Below the pieces are notes generated by a model that was given only the letters and a program-made list of their open reading frames with translations, made no database searches and was not told the DNA's origin. DNA of 64,000 nt. Origin: Chondrosia reniformis (lineage: Eukaryota > Porifera > Demospongiae > Chondrillida > Chondrillidae). Both the position numbers and the translations under genes were made by a program. Where the stretch lies: the NCBI GenBank assembly GCA_947172415.1, contig OX359194.1:7136401-7200400 (forward strand). The letters are read 5' to 3'. Positions 50,301 to 61,405 of the stretch are shown here, piece by piece. Position 1 is the first letter of the stretch; each line of letters opens with the position of its first letter.

Positions 50301-51896
50301 GGTAGTCTGATCCTGACCATGGAAGGCACCATACTTCCTCTCAAGAACATTCCAATCAGAAGTAAAAGAAGCCACACACTCCTTCACTAAGGGATCTTCA
50401 CAGCGACTGAAAAAGGTTCAAGTTAGATAAAACAGGAATCATTAATTTGCCTCTAAAACTCCTGCTTACTACTTCTGAATTCTAACATACATAAAATCAC
50501 CTCACCTCCACTCCTCACGCTCCACAACCTCTCACTCCACTCCTCACGCTCCACAACCTCACCTCCACTCCTCACGCTCCACAACCTCTCACTCCACTCC
50601 TCACGCTCCACAACCTTTCACTCCACTCCTCACGCTCCACAACCTTTCACTCCACTCCTCACGCTCCACAACCTCACCTCCACTCCTCACGCTCCACAAC
50701 CTCTCACTCCACAACCTCTCACCTCCACTCCTCAAACTCTACAACCTCTCACCTCCACTCCTCAAACTCCACAACCTCTCACTCCACTCCTCACGCTCCA
50801 CTCCTCAAACTCCACAACCTCTCACTCCACTCCTCACGCTCCACTCCTCAAACTCCACAACCTCTCACTCCACTCCTCACGCTCCACTCCTCAAACTCCA
50901 CAACCTCACCTCCACTCCTCAAACTCCACAACCTCAAACTCCACTCCTCAAACTCCACAACCTCAAACTCCACTCCTCAAACTCCACAACCTCTCACTCC
51001 ACTCCTCACGCTCCACTCCTCAAACTCCACAACCTCACCTCCACTCCTCAAACTCCACAACCTCACGCTCCACTCCTCAAACTCCACAACCTCACCTCCA
51101 CTCCTCAAACTCCACAACCTCTCACTCCACTCCTCATACTCTATGACACACGTATGTAGCTACATAAGTCTGCAGCTCCTCTGTACTACCGTAGTTCTAT
51201 AAATCTGTACTATTAGCTCACCGAGCTGCTCCAGGGACAGGTACATCCACAGTTCTGTACTGTTTCTTCACAGTAGTCACTTCCACATCGTCATCTGGAA
51301 AAAGAAGCAACTCGTTCAGGGGGTCAGCTGTGATGTTGTTAAGATTGTCCTGAATGTACTGCTCGTAGTCGACAGCACTCTCCGGCTCCATCAAACTAGT
51401 GGTCGTCGCAGAGTACTGAAAAGGAATAGGCATAATTTCAGGGGACGGAAAGGACAGAGAAAAGGAACCGGGAGACAAAACATTAAAGTCAATAGCAGTC
51501 GGCGACATTGGCCACCCCATAAACCCCGACATTTTCAAACAAGTCTTCTAGAAATAATGGCCCAACTCGGTAATTTCTTTAAAACAGGTAGCCATAAAAG
51601 GATGTCGGAATCTTTCATTTTTATTTTCAATACTAATTTGAACAAAACAGAATATTAATGTGTACCTATATATAACAAACTCACTGCACTTGAATCTGAT
51701 AAAATACTTTCAAGTGTCTTCAAAGACGAATCGAGTTCTTCTTTAAAGGTTAAGGAGGCCTCTTGTCGAATCGACGTGGCCGATTGCCTAAGCGCGGTTG
51801 AACTACGTCAGTAATGGTTTAATATGTTTGATTAACTACGTATTCTCCCACTCACCTGGATATATGTTGGGCGAAAGATCTTTCTTTGGTACTCAT
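38379..51896 (-). CDS. DOCK7: DOCK-C (DOCK6/7/8) guanine-nucleotide exchange factor
   Basis: Very large multi-exon gene. A small first exon at about 51855-51896 encodes [13 protein letters not shown], followed by [18 protein letters not shown] and then [16 protein letters not shown]. The DOCK-C N-terminal domain is clear ([36 protein letters not shown]). The C2-like DHR1 lies near 47.0-47.6 kb ([15 protein letters not shown]). The catalytic DHR2 follows ([72 protein letters not shown]). The end is [11 protein letters not shown] with stop 38379-38381. DOCK-C proteins activate Rac/Cdc42 at membranes via DHR1 lipid binding. This looks like the single ancestor-type member of DOCK6/7/8, so the symbol is only nearest. 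Introns hold many minisatellites. Confidence 0.92.
41395..41560 (+). mobile_element. Dispersed MITE-like repeat, copy D
   Basis: Contains ccagtggagaagaagagaag, ctcatccaaagctcttacta and atggtgtgttagattattca, as in copy A. Lies in a DOCK intron. Confidence 0.7.
43095..43205. repeat. 45-bp duplicated unit in DOCK intron
   Basis: Two and a partial copies of a unit with aggaccagaatcaagagggg and ggcaggcattaagaaaatgg. It abuts the exon ending GCYKAYL-type sequence near 43200. Confidence 0.7.
44215..44392. repeat. 62-bp tandem repeat in DOCK intron
   Basis: Nearly three copies of a unit with gacatggaaaactaaaatac and gaagtcacatgacaatcaca, differing by one or two bases. Confidence 0.88.
45555..45618. 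repeat. 20-bp tandem repeat in DOCK intron
   Basis: Three perfect copies of actgacagctactagtatac. Confidence 0.88.
47222..47355. repeat. Imperfect 78-bp duplication in DOCK intron
   Basis: gcacaatattgtggtctgat (47220 on) and gcacaataaagtggtctgat (47299 on) begin two related copies, each ending in gctacttt. Confidence 0.5.
49262..49284. repeat. Poly-G tract in DOCK intron
   Basis: About 17 consecutive G on the plus strand inside a G-rich stretch (tttagggtggggggg...). A candidate G-quadruplex, as poly-C in the pre-mRNA strand. Confidence 0.7.
49985..50192. repeat. 16-bp minisatellite adjoining a DOCK exon
   Basis: About eleven copies of tagtaacagtacaata with occasional tagtaataatacaata. The repeat sits immediately downstream of the exon encoding [13 protein letters not shown], so it forms the start of the intron in the gene's orientation. 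Confidence 0.92.
50500..51145. repeat. Long composite minisatellite in DOCK intron
   Basis: About 640 bp built from shuffled short modules: ctccactcctca, cgctccacaacctc, aaactccacaacctc. The modules recur in changing order (for example caacctctcactccactcct), pointing to repeated unequal exchange. It is purine/pyrimidine-biased, with almost no G on the plus strand. Confidence 0.93.
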
Positions 51897-52084
51897 AGTA
51901 GGTGTTAAACTTTTGATAATTACATTGAAGAAATGCCTTAAAACCCCAACTAAACGAAACGACCTCTGCGCGTTACTATTGGAACTACTCTTCGCGTTTC
52001 TAGTGAAGCGTTATAGGGAAAACCCTGCAATCAATAACTTATCCCTCAAGATCCGTATTAGAGTGTCGAGTTACCCTGTTCAAG
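51897..52084. promoter_or_regulatory. Divergent promoter region of DOCK and TM2-like gene
   Basis: 188 bp separate the inferred DOCK start (51896) and the TM2-like start (52085). No specific element was recognised. Confidence 0.4.
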
Positions 52085-52669
52085 ATGATGAATTGTTTGG
52101 GTTTGTCATTCCTTTTTACTTTTATTATTGTCTCTGCAGCGGATTCTTTCGACTGTGAGAACCAAACGTGCTCGACCTTTTCAGAGGTTGGACGCTGTGT
52201 CATGGGAATGTGTGATTGCGTGTTGCTATCTAATAACGAGTCACTGTCTTGTTTCGTAGTGGACAACACGACCAACTCATCCACTTTTGGAATGTGCAAA
52301 CTAGCGTCTAGATGTGCCAACTTCCTTGAAGGAGAGAGCAGATGTGTGCAAGGGTTCTTTTCTCGACTAACGGCTTTATTATTGTCCATATTTCTGATAA
52401 ACTTTGGGGCGGCTAACTTTTACATCAAGAGGTACGAATTGGCGATTCCTCAGTTGCTTATAGGCTTGCTCGCCTGTGTATTCCAGTTTGGTTCATGCGG
52501 CGAGAGATGTCTAAGTGATGAAGATGCAAAGGCGACAAAGTCTTGTGTGTTTTGTTGTGGCTGTAACGCTTTTTTCTCATGTCTCGTTTTCTCTTGGTGG
52601 CTGGCCGATCTCGTAATATTTGCCATCAATTTTCGAGTGGATGGAGATGGTTGTCCACTCTATGTTTAA
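52085..52669 (+). CDS. Cys-rich TM2-domain-like membrane protein
   Basis: Single-exon, 194 residues. It opens with a signal peptide (CLGLSFLFTFIIVSAADS), followed by a Cys-rich ectodomain of about 80 residues with several N-glycosylation sites (ENQT, NNES, DNTTNSS). The C-terminal half resembles a TM2 domain: a helix with LSIFLINFGAANFYIKRYEL, LAIPQLLIGLL, and the characteristic WWLADLVIFAIN end. Compared with canonical TM2 the turn reads FGAANFYIKR rather than GADRFYLG, and a Cys cluster (CVFCCGCNAFFSC) lies between the helices. Secreted or plasma-membrane location is likely; the role is unknown. Its intronless structure contrasts with all large neighbours. It could be a lineage-specific derivative of the TM2D family. 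Confidence 0.65.
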   Translation: MMNCLGLSFLFTFIIVSAADSFDCENQTCSTFSEVGRCVMGMCDCVLLSNNESLSCFVVDNTTNSSTFGMCKLASRCANFLEGESRCVQGFFSRLTALLLSIFLINFGAANFYIKRYELAIPQLLIGLLACVFQFGSCGERCLSDEDAKATKSCVFCCGCNAFFSCLVFSWWLADLVIFAINFRVDGDGCPLYV

Positions 52670-52889
52670 CTATGCCTATTCTATAGTGTACATATTAATC
52701 TAAATTGAACTTTGTAAGCCTATTTAGTTTGTGTACCGTTATATTGACAACATTGAGATCATTTTCACTTAATGTCTACACTTTCTAAAGCTCTCTCTCT
52801 AATTTCAAATATTCAACATTAAATTCTATATATAAAAAGCTCTGTAAATTTTTAGTACATATAATTATAATATATAGTACTGTATATGT

Positions 52890-55800
52890 TTAGTGTGTGT
52901 TCTCTGATATGGCCTGAAGTCTCTTGGTGAGTGGGTTGTTATAAAGCCATTTATTTTCTGCTGTGAAATGGAAATACTGAAAGAGAAATGGAATATAGAT
53001 GTAGCTTTCAATAAAAACAAGCATTAATTCCTCTTAAAGTAGCTCATGTACATAGACTACCTTCTGCTTCCACTCCTTTCCTTGCTCTTTTCTTTCTCGA
53101 GCTTCCTTTCTTTGTTTTTCTTCAATCTGATGAGGCAGTCAAAAAGATTACCAAACCACAAGTATTGTCGTTCAAACAGGCAGAGGATGGCAAGACAGAG
53201 GCAGTAGGAGTGTATATATAAACTCTAGGTTACTGGTTTAGCCTTACCAAGAGGAAATAGGAAACAGTTGTACGTATATCAAATCTCTCTATATACACAC
53301 ATGTACTGACTAAATGGTTATTTGTTCATACTAAAATGACCTATATAAGAAGTATAGTGGGCATCAAATAGAAACATAATTGGGCACTTACTGCATGTTT
53401 TGCAGCTGTGGCTGCCTCTATGTCTTCCCGTTCCAGTGCTACCGTGACATCATGCCATTTCCTCTTCGACTCCATTTCACCTTGCCGATCTAATTTCCTA
53501 ATTTTTTTTCTTATAACTCTCATTTTTGATGTGTCAACAAAGACTTCTTTGTGCTAAGAAGAAGGAATTAATTTAACAAGAATACAAGCAAAGGTCAGAC
53601 CACATAATGACTCACTCCGTTGGGGTGTTTAACATGCATGACACCATTCCACTCTCCTTCCACCTGCATATACGGCTTTGAGCTAGACACATGGCTACAG
53701 TAAGTGGGAGGGGCAACTTTATGACGGGTGTGGCAGGTATAGAGATGGTGGCTTACTATAAATCAGCTGTAATTTTGTGTCTTCTTCCTCCATAAAATGG
53801 TTTACAATGAAACTCCATGTTGGTATAGTATCCGGTCTTCTTACATTCCAGAACACACTTGCCTCCTAACTCTACCCACGGAGTTGTTAAAATAGACCTT
53901 GCATAGGCACTGGGAAAGGAGACGGTGTATTCCTCATCTCTATCCATTAAATACATGTGTACTGCAAAGGAACATTAAAGAGAGATTGTACAAGGAGAAA
54001 GATCCCATAAACATTAGATTGGGTACTTTGAACATACGAAGGAGCAACACAATTTCAGTATAGGTCATGCAGATAATATAGGTCAGTCAGTATAGTATAG
54101 GTACATACGTATATACTACAGATAATATATAGGTCAGTCAGTATAGTATAGGTACATATATACTACAGATAATATATAGGTTAGTCGGTATAGTAAAGGT
54201 ACATATATACTACAGATAATATATAGGTTAGTCGGTATAGTAAAGGTACATATGTATATACTGTAGTATGCTTGGCTTACGTACATTTCCCAATGCAATG
54301 AACACCTAACGAAAGACCCAGAAACTTGGACTGGGTATAAACATGAGCCGAGACATATATTTTCTTTGTGGGACATTCACAGTAAAATGCACTCACTGAA
54401 AGGAAATTAAGAATTGAGTAATTAAATGTCACATGACAGTCATGTGATGCTGTACCTGGTGGGTGATGGGAGACCTGTTCAGCTATAAAGGAGACTGAAT
54501 TATATCCAGCTAGCGGACATGGACCGCTTGTGACAATCTTCTCGTCCTCAATGGTTGGGGCCTTTCTCCCCTGACCTGGTAAATCCCACCAGCATTCGAA
54601 TGTCTCTCCAAGGACAGGGTTATATGGCTTCTTGGCAATGGTTCCCTTGGTAACAATAAAAATAACACACTCTTAAGTGGCTATAAAGTTAAGTAGTTTT
54701 ATAAAGTACTTTTGAAAACATTAAATTGTTATAATAATTATAAAGTAACTACAAAATCTAACAGCTACGTGATTATGTTAGTTTGATTAAGGATAAAGTG
54801 TTAACATTCTTCAAAGTTACATAACCATGTAAATATGCACATATTCATTCCACCTCAAAGATAAAGTGTGGCTATATTAGGATAGGACATACCTTCCTGG
54901 CAGTATGGAATGCAGACATGAAGTATCTCACAGCCTCTATCATCCTCTCCTTTGGATCATCAGAATCACCAATACTACAAGGGGGAGGGGCACATTATAT
55001 ACAGAGGGGGAGGGGCACACCATACAGCATACATACAGAGGGGAGGGGCACATTATATACAGAGGGAGGGGCACACCATACAGCATACATACAGAGGGGG
55101 AGGGGCACATTATATACAGCACACATACAGAGGGGAGGGGCACATTATACAGTATACATACAGAGAGGGAGGGGCACATTATACAGTATACATATAGAGA
55201 GGGGGAGGGGGATTATACAGTATACATACAGAGAGGGAGGGGCACATTATACAGGATATATAGGAGGGGAGGGGCATATGATATAGAGGGGAGGGACACA
55301 ATTGCTAATACAGCTATTATCCAAGATGGAGGACACAACGCTGCAATCCAAAGAACACAGGATCAGGTAGGTGTGAGTGTTTAACTAGGGACTGTACTTA
55401 CGACACTAGTATGTCAGGATGAGCAAAAAATTCTGCATACATCTCCAATAGAGATTTCTTCTCCAATATGAAGGTCGGAAGAGTAACCTAGCATTGTGTG
55501 ACACAGAAACACTTTATACCTCCAATACTGTAGACATACAACTATTAATACACAATAGCATGACTACATTACTTGTTATATTGTCATATAAAGACACATT
55601 TAATATAAGATGGTGTGGCATAGTTACCTTGGTTAAATCCATTCCTATTTTAACTTGGGACAACATGTACATTATGACGCTTTTATTCTGTGCAATAGCT
55701 TTAGACGTATCGTCTTGTTCTACTACATCAATATCTTCGTCTACATCTATGTATCAGAAAAGAAAGATACATTATCCCTCCCCCTAGGCCACAGGAGACT

Positions 55801-57625
55801 ATGTTACCTCTCCCCCTAGGCCACAGGAGACTATGTTACCTCTCCCCCTAGGCCACAGGAGACTATGTTACTCCTCCCCCTAGGCCACAGGAGACTATGT
55901 TACTCCTCCCCCTAGGCCACAGGAGACTACTGAGCACTTCTCCATAACAATCCAGCACTGTATGACCAATAGAGCTGAAAAGTAGTTTTATTGGTTAATG
56001 AATTCTTAGTCCTATTGCAAGGTGACAGGAAGTGATAGCTTCTCTAGGCTGACGCTAGCAAGGTCCCTACAAACTCTGTCCCATGAACATTCTAGGAGTA
56101 CACACCAGAGACTTAGATTTCCACTAACCTGAAGGGTCCTCCTCTGAAATGGTGCTAACAAATTCAGGTGGCTTGACTTCCTCAATCATAGAGCTCTCAA
56201 AGTCTTCTGGAATTAGCTCGGCCTCGTGAAACTCGGCACTGTCCACGCTATCAGTGTCAGAGCTGGGAAGAGACTGGTAAGACTTGCGAAAATCCTTTTC
56301 CTCAGTTGTGTTACCAAGAGAGACAGCCAATTGCTCAATATCCTGTGGTAGAAAAATCCCTTACTAACTAATTATTACTGCCTGGCCAACAAGACCTAGT
56401 TATGTAAACAGGTATAGCAACTAAATAACTCTTCTATATATATGTGATATATATATGTGCCACTTCCTGTAGGAAATATTTATTGAATTATCTTGTGTAT
56501 AATAAATTACAGGGACATCCTCTCACCTCAGTGCACTATTCATAGAATATTGCCCATGGTAACATATTGATGATGTCATGATGTGCCATGTCGTGTCACA
56601 TACCTTCTGTTCCTTAAGCAAGCCTACAAATGTCTTCACATGTTCTAGTAGATACTAAGCATTACGAAAGACAAACGATGAAACAGTATAAAATTCCCAC
56701 CAAGTGATATCGTCAATCAGGAGGAGAACTTTGCTTACTTGAGTTTCAGTTTTAATTCTTTCATCAATTCGACTACTATCAAGGACCTCATTCACTTTCT
56801 TGACTTGCTCCTGCAGAATGAGGTGATATCCCTCAGCTTCTGCCAACACGTCCTCCACAGACCAGCCCTGGTGCCTCTTTAGGGTGGGGATATTCACCTG
56901 GGGGGAGGGGCCGGAGGAGATAAGTGTTAGGAGGTGGAGAGAGACGATGGCTGGTGTAGTTTTGCATAACCTACTTTTGGCTTGAGGAACTTGTGAATGG
57001 TCTGATCAAGAGCTTGCACCCAGCGATCTCTCTCATCTCCACTCTGAGCTACATAGTTACACAAGCAAAATTAAACAAAAGGAGTAAGTTAATTATAAAC
57101 CTAATTTAAGGGACATGGGACATGATATAGTATAGACTTGTGCATGTGTGAGTGAGTTGTGGTACCTTGGAAGTGGAATGTGCTGCTGCTGGAGCTGATG
57201 GTGAACGTGCTCTCATCTTCGTCATCAATCCCAAGGACTGCATGCTGGAGCAGGGAGGTGGGACGGATGACTTACGCAGTTCAGGGTACAAAATTACAAC
57301 ATACACAAGGGCACGTGCAATGGCCAGTGATTAACTAACTTTCAACCGAATACAACCTCTTCTGGAACCCTTTTTCATCTTATCACGTGACTGCAGAGAA
57401 GAAAAATGTTCAATACAAATACACGGAACGAGCTTCAAACACGCCGCAAAGAATACTCGAGTTGAGCTAGAGGGCTTAACTCACCGTGTAGTAAGACAAC
57501 AAACCAGTCGATTTGTCCAAGACGAACCATCTATATTGCCACCCGCTAACGACGTTTGTCCACTTGCTAAGAGGTCCTTCAATAACAGTGTCTGTACTAT
57601 TCGTTACTTTAGTATTGACTGCCAT
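52890..57625 (-). CDS. OSBPL9: OSBPL9-type oxysterol-binding related protein (PH + ORD)
   Basis: Start [20 protein letters not shown] at 57625. The PH domain follows ([20 protein letters not shown], then SRRGCIRL). A coiled coil ([20 protein letters not shown]) and an acidic [16 protein letters not shown] stretch lead to the lipid-transfer domain: [35 protein letters not shown], the family fingerprint [42 protein letters not shown], ending LQAISENTH with stop 52890-52892. It matches ORP9 over its full length, including PH. ORP9 exchanges PI4P for sterol or phosphatidylserine at ER-trans-Golgi contacts. The usual VAP-binding FFAT motif was not confirmed. Introns hold three minisatellites. Confidence 0.93.
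54055..54255. repeat. 46-bp minisatellite in OSBPL9 intron
   Basis: About four copies of a unit containing atactacagataatatatag and gtatagtataggtacatata. Confidence 0.88.
54975..55285. repeat. G-rich minisatellite in OSBPL9 intron
   Basis: About ten variable-length units of gaggggcacattatatacag, some extended by catacatacaga. It keeps three plus-strand frames open and so simulates genes. Confidence 0.92.
55775..55930. repeat. 30-bp minisatellite in OSBPL9 intron
   Basis: Five copies of ctccccctaggccacaggag followed by actatgttac, with one- or two-base changes. Confidence 0.92.
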
Positions 57626-57732
57626 CCCTGAGTGGTCTACTAAGTTAAACTACAGCTGCCGTACGTAGTCCGCGCCGCCATTAAAGAATGTTTACAATTT
57701 ATATTGAAATCACAACGAAGGTAATATACAAA
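57626..57732. promoter_or_regulatory. Divergent promoter region of OSBPL9 and EXOSC3
   Basis: 107 bp between start codons. Contains ccgcgccgccattaaa, a small GC-rich patch in otherwise AT-rich DNA. Confidence 0.45.
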
Positions 57733-58969
57733 ATGGCGATGGATCCCTGCGAATTACAAGAATGTCTTCCAGGAGATGTGGTAAGTGTTTCAGCATCTGC
57801 AAAGTTGGGGCCTGGATTGCGCTTGGAGGAAGAGGGCACCGTAGTCGCCACTCAAGGAGGCCTTCTCAGACACAGAGATAGAAAGGCCTTTTGGATAGAC
57901 GCGTACAGCAAAAGAGTCGGTGACAGTCATGCATGTGAATTGGCTCGGCTGCGTGATTATGTGCTTTTTGTTCTATTGCACGTTTAGTATATACCAACCA
58001 AAGGAGATTGTGTTATTGGTATTATAACACAGGTGCAGCGTCACTACAGGGTTGATATAGGGAGCTACAGCTCAGCAACCTTGGGAGAGTTAGCATTTGA
58101 AGGAGCTACCAAGAGGAACAAGCCAAACCTCCAGGTACGAGGGATGGGACCAAATGACTTGCAAGCGGATGGCTGATTGACTGATTGCTTTAGGTAGGCG
58201 ACTTGGTGTATGCAAGACTGATGCAGGCTTCTGTGGATCTGGAGCCTGAACTGACATGTGTTGATGGATCTGGCAAGGCCAATGGACTCGGCCCTCTAAA
58301 GGGATCAGAAAATGCCTTTCTTTTACATGCTAACGTGGTCATTAGTAGGAGGTTGGTCACCATGGCAACCACCTTTGTGAATTACTCTGACCTGATTACT
58401 GATATTAGTGGTATGCAGTTGGAAATAGTAATGTATGCAGAAACTGCATACCTATTTGGTATTTTTAGTTTATTAAATTATGAGCCAACTGCTAAAATAT
58501 CCTTGAGATGGTTCATCGGTAGTCTATTGAGCGTCTAGAGACATGTTTGTTTTCTTACAGTCTGATCATTGATAGTAACTGGGACATTTGATTGCATATT
58601 TCTGTTTCAGGTACAAGATCACTTGTGTGTTTAAGGACTAAAGTTTATACAAGGACACATATTACACTTGGGACTTACCCATCATATGTTGACATACGTA
58701 TGTACATCACCATGGAGATGTGTGAGATGTTTATTCGCAATAGGTTGGTTCCACAAAAGGGTTATGGTGTTCTAAAGGCTTTAGAAAAGAGAGGATTCAA
58801 GTATGAGGTTGTCCCTGGGATGAATGGGAGAATTTGGTTGGACTCCTCCCACTTATTTCATACCATAGCTATTGCAAATGCTATAACATTATCAGAATAT
58901 ATGACACAAGAAGAGATTGAAAGATCAGTTAACGAAATTGGTGACAATGTTGGTTGCTCTAAACCATAA
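57733..58969 (+). CDS. EXOSC3: Exosome cap subunit Rrp40
   Basis: Start MAMDPCELQECLPGDVVSVS; an upstream in-frame ATG at 57688 would add 15 residues and is less like the family. N-terminal domain (LLRHRDRKAFWIDAYSKR), then the S1 domain (YIPTKGDCVIGIITQVQRHY, LSFEGATKR-like LAFEGATKRNKPNLQVGDLV, LEPELTCVDGSGKANGLGPL), and the KH domain with the Rrp40 GMNGRIW motif (YEVVPGMNGRIWLDSSHL). The stop TAA is at 58967-58969. It forms part of the RNA-binding cap of the nuclear and cytoplasmic RNA exosome. Length is close to the family. It converges on ATG4 with 121 bp between stops. Confidence 0.92.
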
Positions 58970-59090
58970 TTATTTGTACTTTTATAATTATTTGTACTTT
59001 TAGTAGATGCAAAAATTCACTATAATTAATTCATTTAAAAAGAAGTAAAGTCAAATAATAATATATACATAATTACACATGGAAAATGTA

Positions 59091-61354
59091 CTACAGGTCA
59101 ACAGGGGGATTAGTTGAAATGACTAAAAAGCCATCCTGGGAGTCTGTGATGTGATCATAGTCGGCTCCTTTACCAGAGCAGAGGAGCTGACTGCCGTCCA
59201 CCTCTTGGCCATTTTCTTCACTAATGCTCTCTAGCAAGCTCCTTGAAGGATTTGAAGGAAGCTGGAGAGATGGGTGTTTTGTAGTGGACATTCTGTGCAG
59301 GTTCTCACGTCTGCCTTCCACAAAAGTGAAGAAGGGGAAGGGTATCTTTTGCTTTTCTGGGGATTTCCCCTACAGTTGTCATAGCAACACTGAAATATAA
59401 CACACAGCACTACACCATGCAACATGTTATTGTAAGATGGAATGTATTTGTACAAACAACTATATGTAGATACAAACTAAAAACATGCGACTGGCTAGGT
59501 GAGAAGTAAGGATTCGAAAGTACCTTTTCTGCTTTCAAGCAGAAATCATGAAAATCTTCTTGATTCCGGCAGTACACCCCAAAAGCACAGGATGGATCAA
59601 TCTTGGCAACAGGCACCTTCTGAGGAGAGTCACAATGATAGGACTACAGGAAGAGGAAATGCCTGCGGTCACACACTGCAACAAGAAGCATCATGTTTTC
59701 TTGATTGTATACGTAAACAAGTAGCTTGTAGCATATCATGACAAGAAGGCACTTGAGAGAATAGCTGTAGTTGAGTGTAAAGATCGATTGTACAAGGAAA
59801 CCTGTGCAAGCGGTCACCTGGTAGAGAAGTCACCTTTACAGTCAGCCCTAAAAGTCTCCAGGCAAAATGGGCTATACAAAGGGCTTTCTATAATGCAGCC
59901 ACCTCTCTAATAAGGCCAAGTTCAGCTGGCCCCGGGCTGATCGTATTAGAATCACTGTACATGGTCTATAAGGTATAGAAGGAAAACTGTACCTCAAATG
60001 TATCACTGGAACTGGTATCCACGGCAGGTTGGGGGTAGTGAGGGTCCAGGTATATCAGATCCCTACCTACAGGAGGAGGAAGGCAGGAAGGCAGTTGAAC
60101 ACTGTGGGAAGAAGGATTCTTGTACCTTGGAATCCGATAAAGTAAAGCGAATGTTTGGGTTTTCCCCCTATGACACCAACACTTTGGTCAAGGGAGAGGA
60201 GGAAAGTTATATTATTCACATAAATTGGATTCAACCTTTCAACTCCCAGCCGTACTGGCATCAGCAATAAAATACCAAGATCGTTCAGGTGGCCATTTTC
60301 CTGGCTACTGTACAAGTCCATTATGTCCTCTTTATAGACTGTACAATCTGTTGCTAAATGAACGGTAAAGTTGGATAGCTCATCATATTTCCTTCTGGCT
60401 GTTGCTACTGCTTCCCTAAAATAGAAGATGATGTCATTTCTATTTATAGCCAACAAACAAGCAAAAGTGAAATTGAAAAGACATTTAGTGCTACATACAC
60501 TCACAGACTTACACTTAGAATTATAGTTATGTAAAGTATTGCAGGCTGCAGGCTATACCTTAGCATGAGGGCAACTTGGGCTGGACCAAACCACTGTCCC
60601 GGTTGGTTGCCATGACTACGAGCTATATCCATTAGACTATGCAATGAAAAGGGATTTTCCCCTTTGTTTTCATCTCTAAACCAAGACAGGATTTTCTTGT
60701 GTAGAGCTTTTTGCTCTTCATTGCAATTCTGCAATCGCCAACCTGGAGGATCACAACAAGTCACATGACATGACCTTAAATCACATGACCTTTGTATTTA
60801 CCTTTCCCAAGTATATGGATGTTGAGCGCATTGGCTAATATCATTTGACCACTTCGGATCATACAACCCCAGCCACAGTCGGTCGTAATAGAAGTGCCAT
60901 CTATTGCACTGAAACTCTTTCTACAAAAGATAAATAAATATTACGCGTGTCACGGGTTCAAAATGGTTAGCCACACCCCCTACAAATGGCGTACCTGTAT
61001 GTCATCCAAATCACTGAGTAGCAGTGAGCAAAGAAGTCCACTATATGCTTCTGCAATAAATCCTTTTCGCGTAAATTCTTCTTCTCTTTCTCCACGTGAC
61101 TACTTGGTGAATAGCAAACGCCCATTATCCAGGCTTCCCGGGAGTGATCCAATTCCAGGGATTTGCTACTGATTTCTGGGACCAAGGAAACAAAATGGCT
61201 CTTCGCTAACCGACATCTATCTAGTAGCAATCTTACTTGTTTTTAATGAATACACAGCAGACCAAAACGTGCCTTTCCACGAGCCTTGTCGACTAAAAAT
61301 ACTCCCAGACGGACTGCGAGACGGAGGATCATCGGTATCAGGTAGCTCCGCCAT
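59091..61354 (-). CDS. ATG4D: ATG4 cysteine protease (ATG4C/D-like)
   Basis: Start MAELPDTDDPPSRSPSGSIF at 61354. Later exons carry the catalytic Cys in DCGWGCMIRSGQMILANAL, SWFRDENKGENPFSLHSLMD, the substrate loop VGVIGGKPKHSLYFIGFQ, the Asp-His pair in LIYLDPHYPQPAVDT, and VAKIDPSCAFGVYCRNQEDF. The protein ends STNPPVDL with stop 59091-59093. ATG4 trims ATG8 precursors and removes lipidated ATG8 from membranes in autophagy. The ICYxTK-length N-terminus and KGENPFSLH insertion favour ATG4C/D over A/B. It is probably the single pre-duplication ATG4C/D, so the symbol is approximate. The C-terminal tail contains a LIR-like motif (see findings). Confidence 0.9.
59741..59995. other. Intronic sequence of ATG4 without recognised content
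   Basis: The intron between the Asp-His exon and the preceding exon is about 350 bp. I see no repeat or nested gene. Confidence 0.4.
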
Positions 61355-61405
61355 TTTATCAATAATATAACGTCACATATCAGGGAATTCCCTTGCCTGC
61401 CAATC
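61355..61405. promoter_or_regulatory. Shared start region of ATG4 and OGFOD1
   Basis: 51 bp separate the divergent start codons (ttatcaataatataacgtca and on). Contains an ACGTCA half CRE, the only motif I note. Confidence 0.5.

Noticed and set aside
54905..55384. Long plus-strand reading frames rich in GEGH/YTEG
   Set aside because: Produced by the G-rich minisatellite in an OSBPL9 intron; no start context or similarity.
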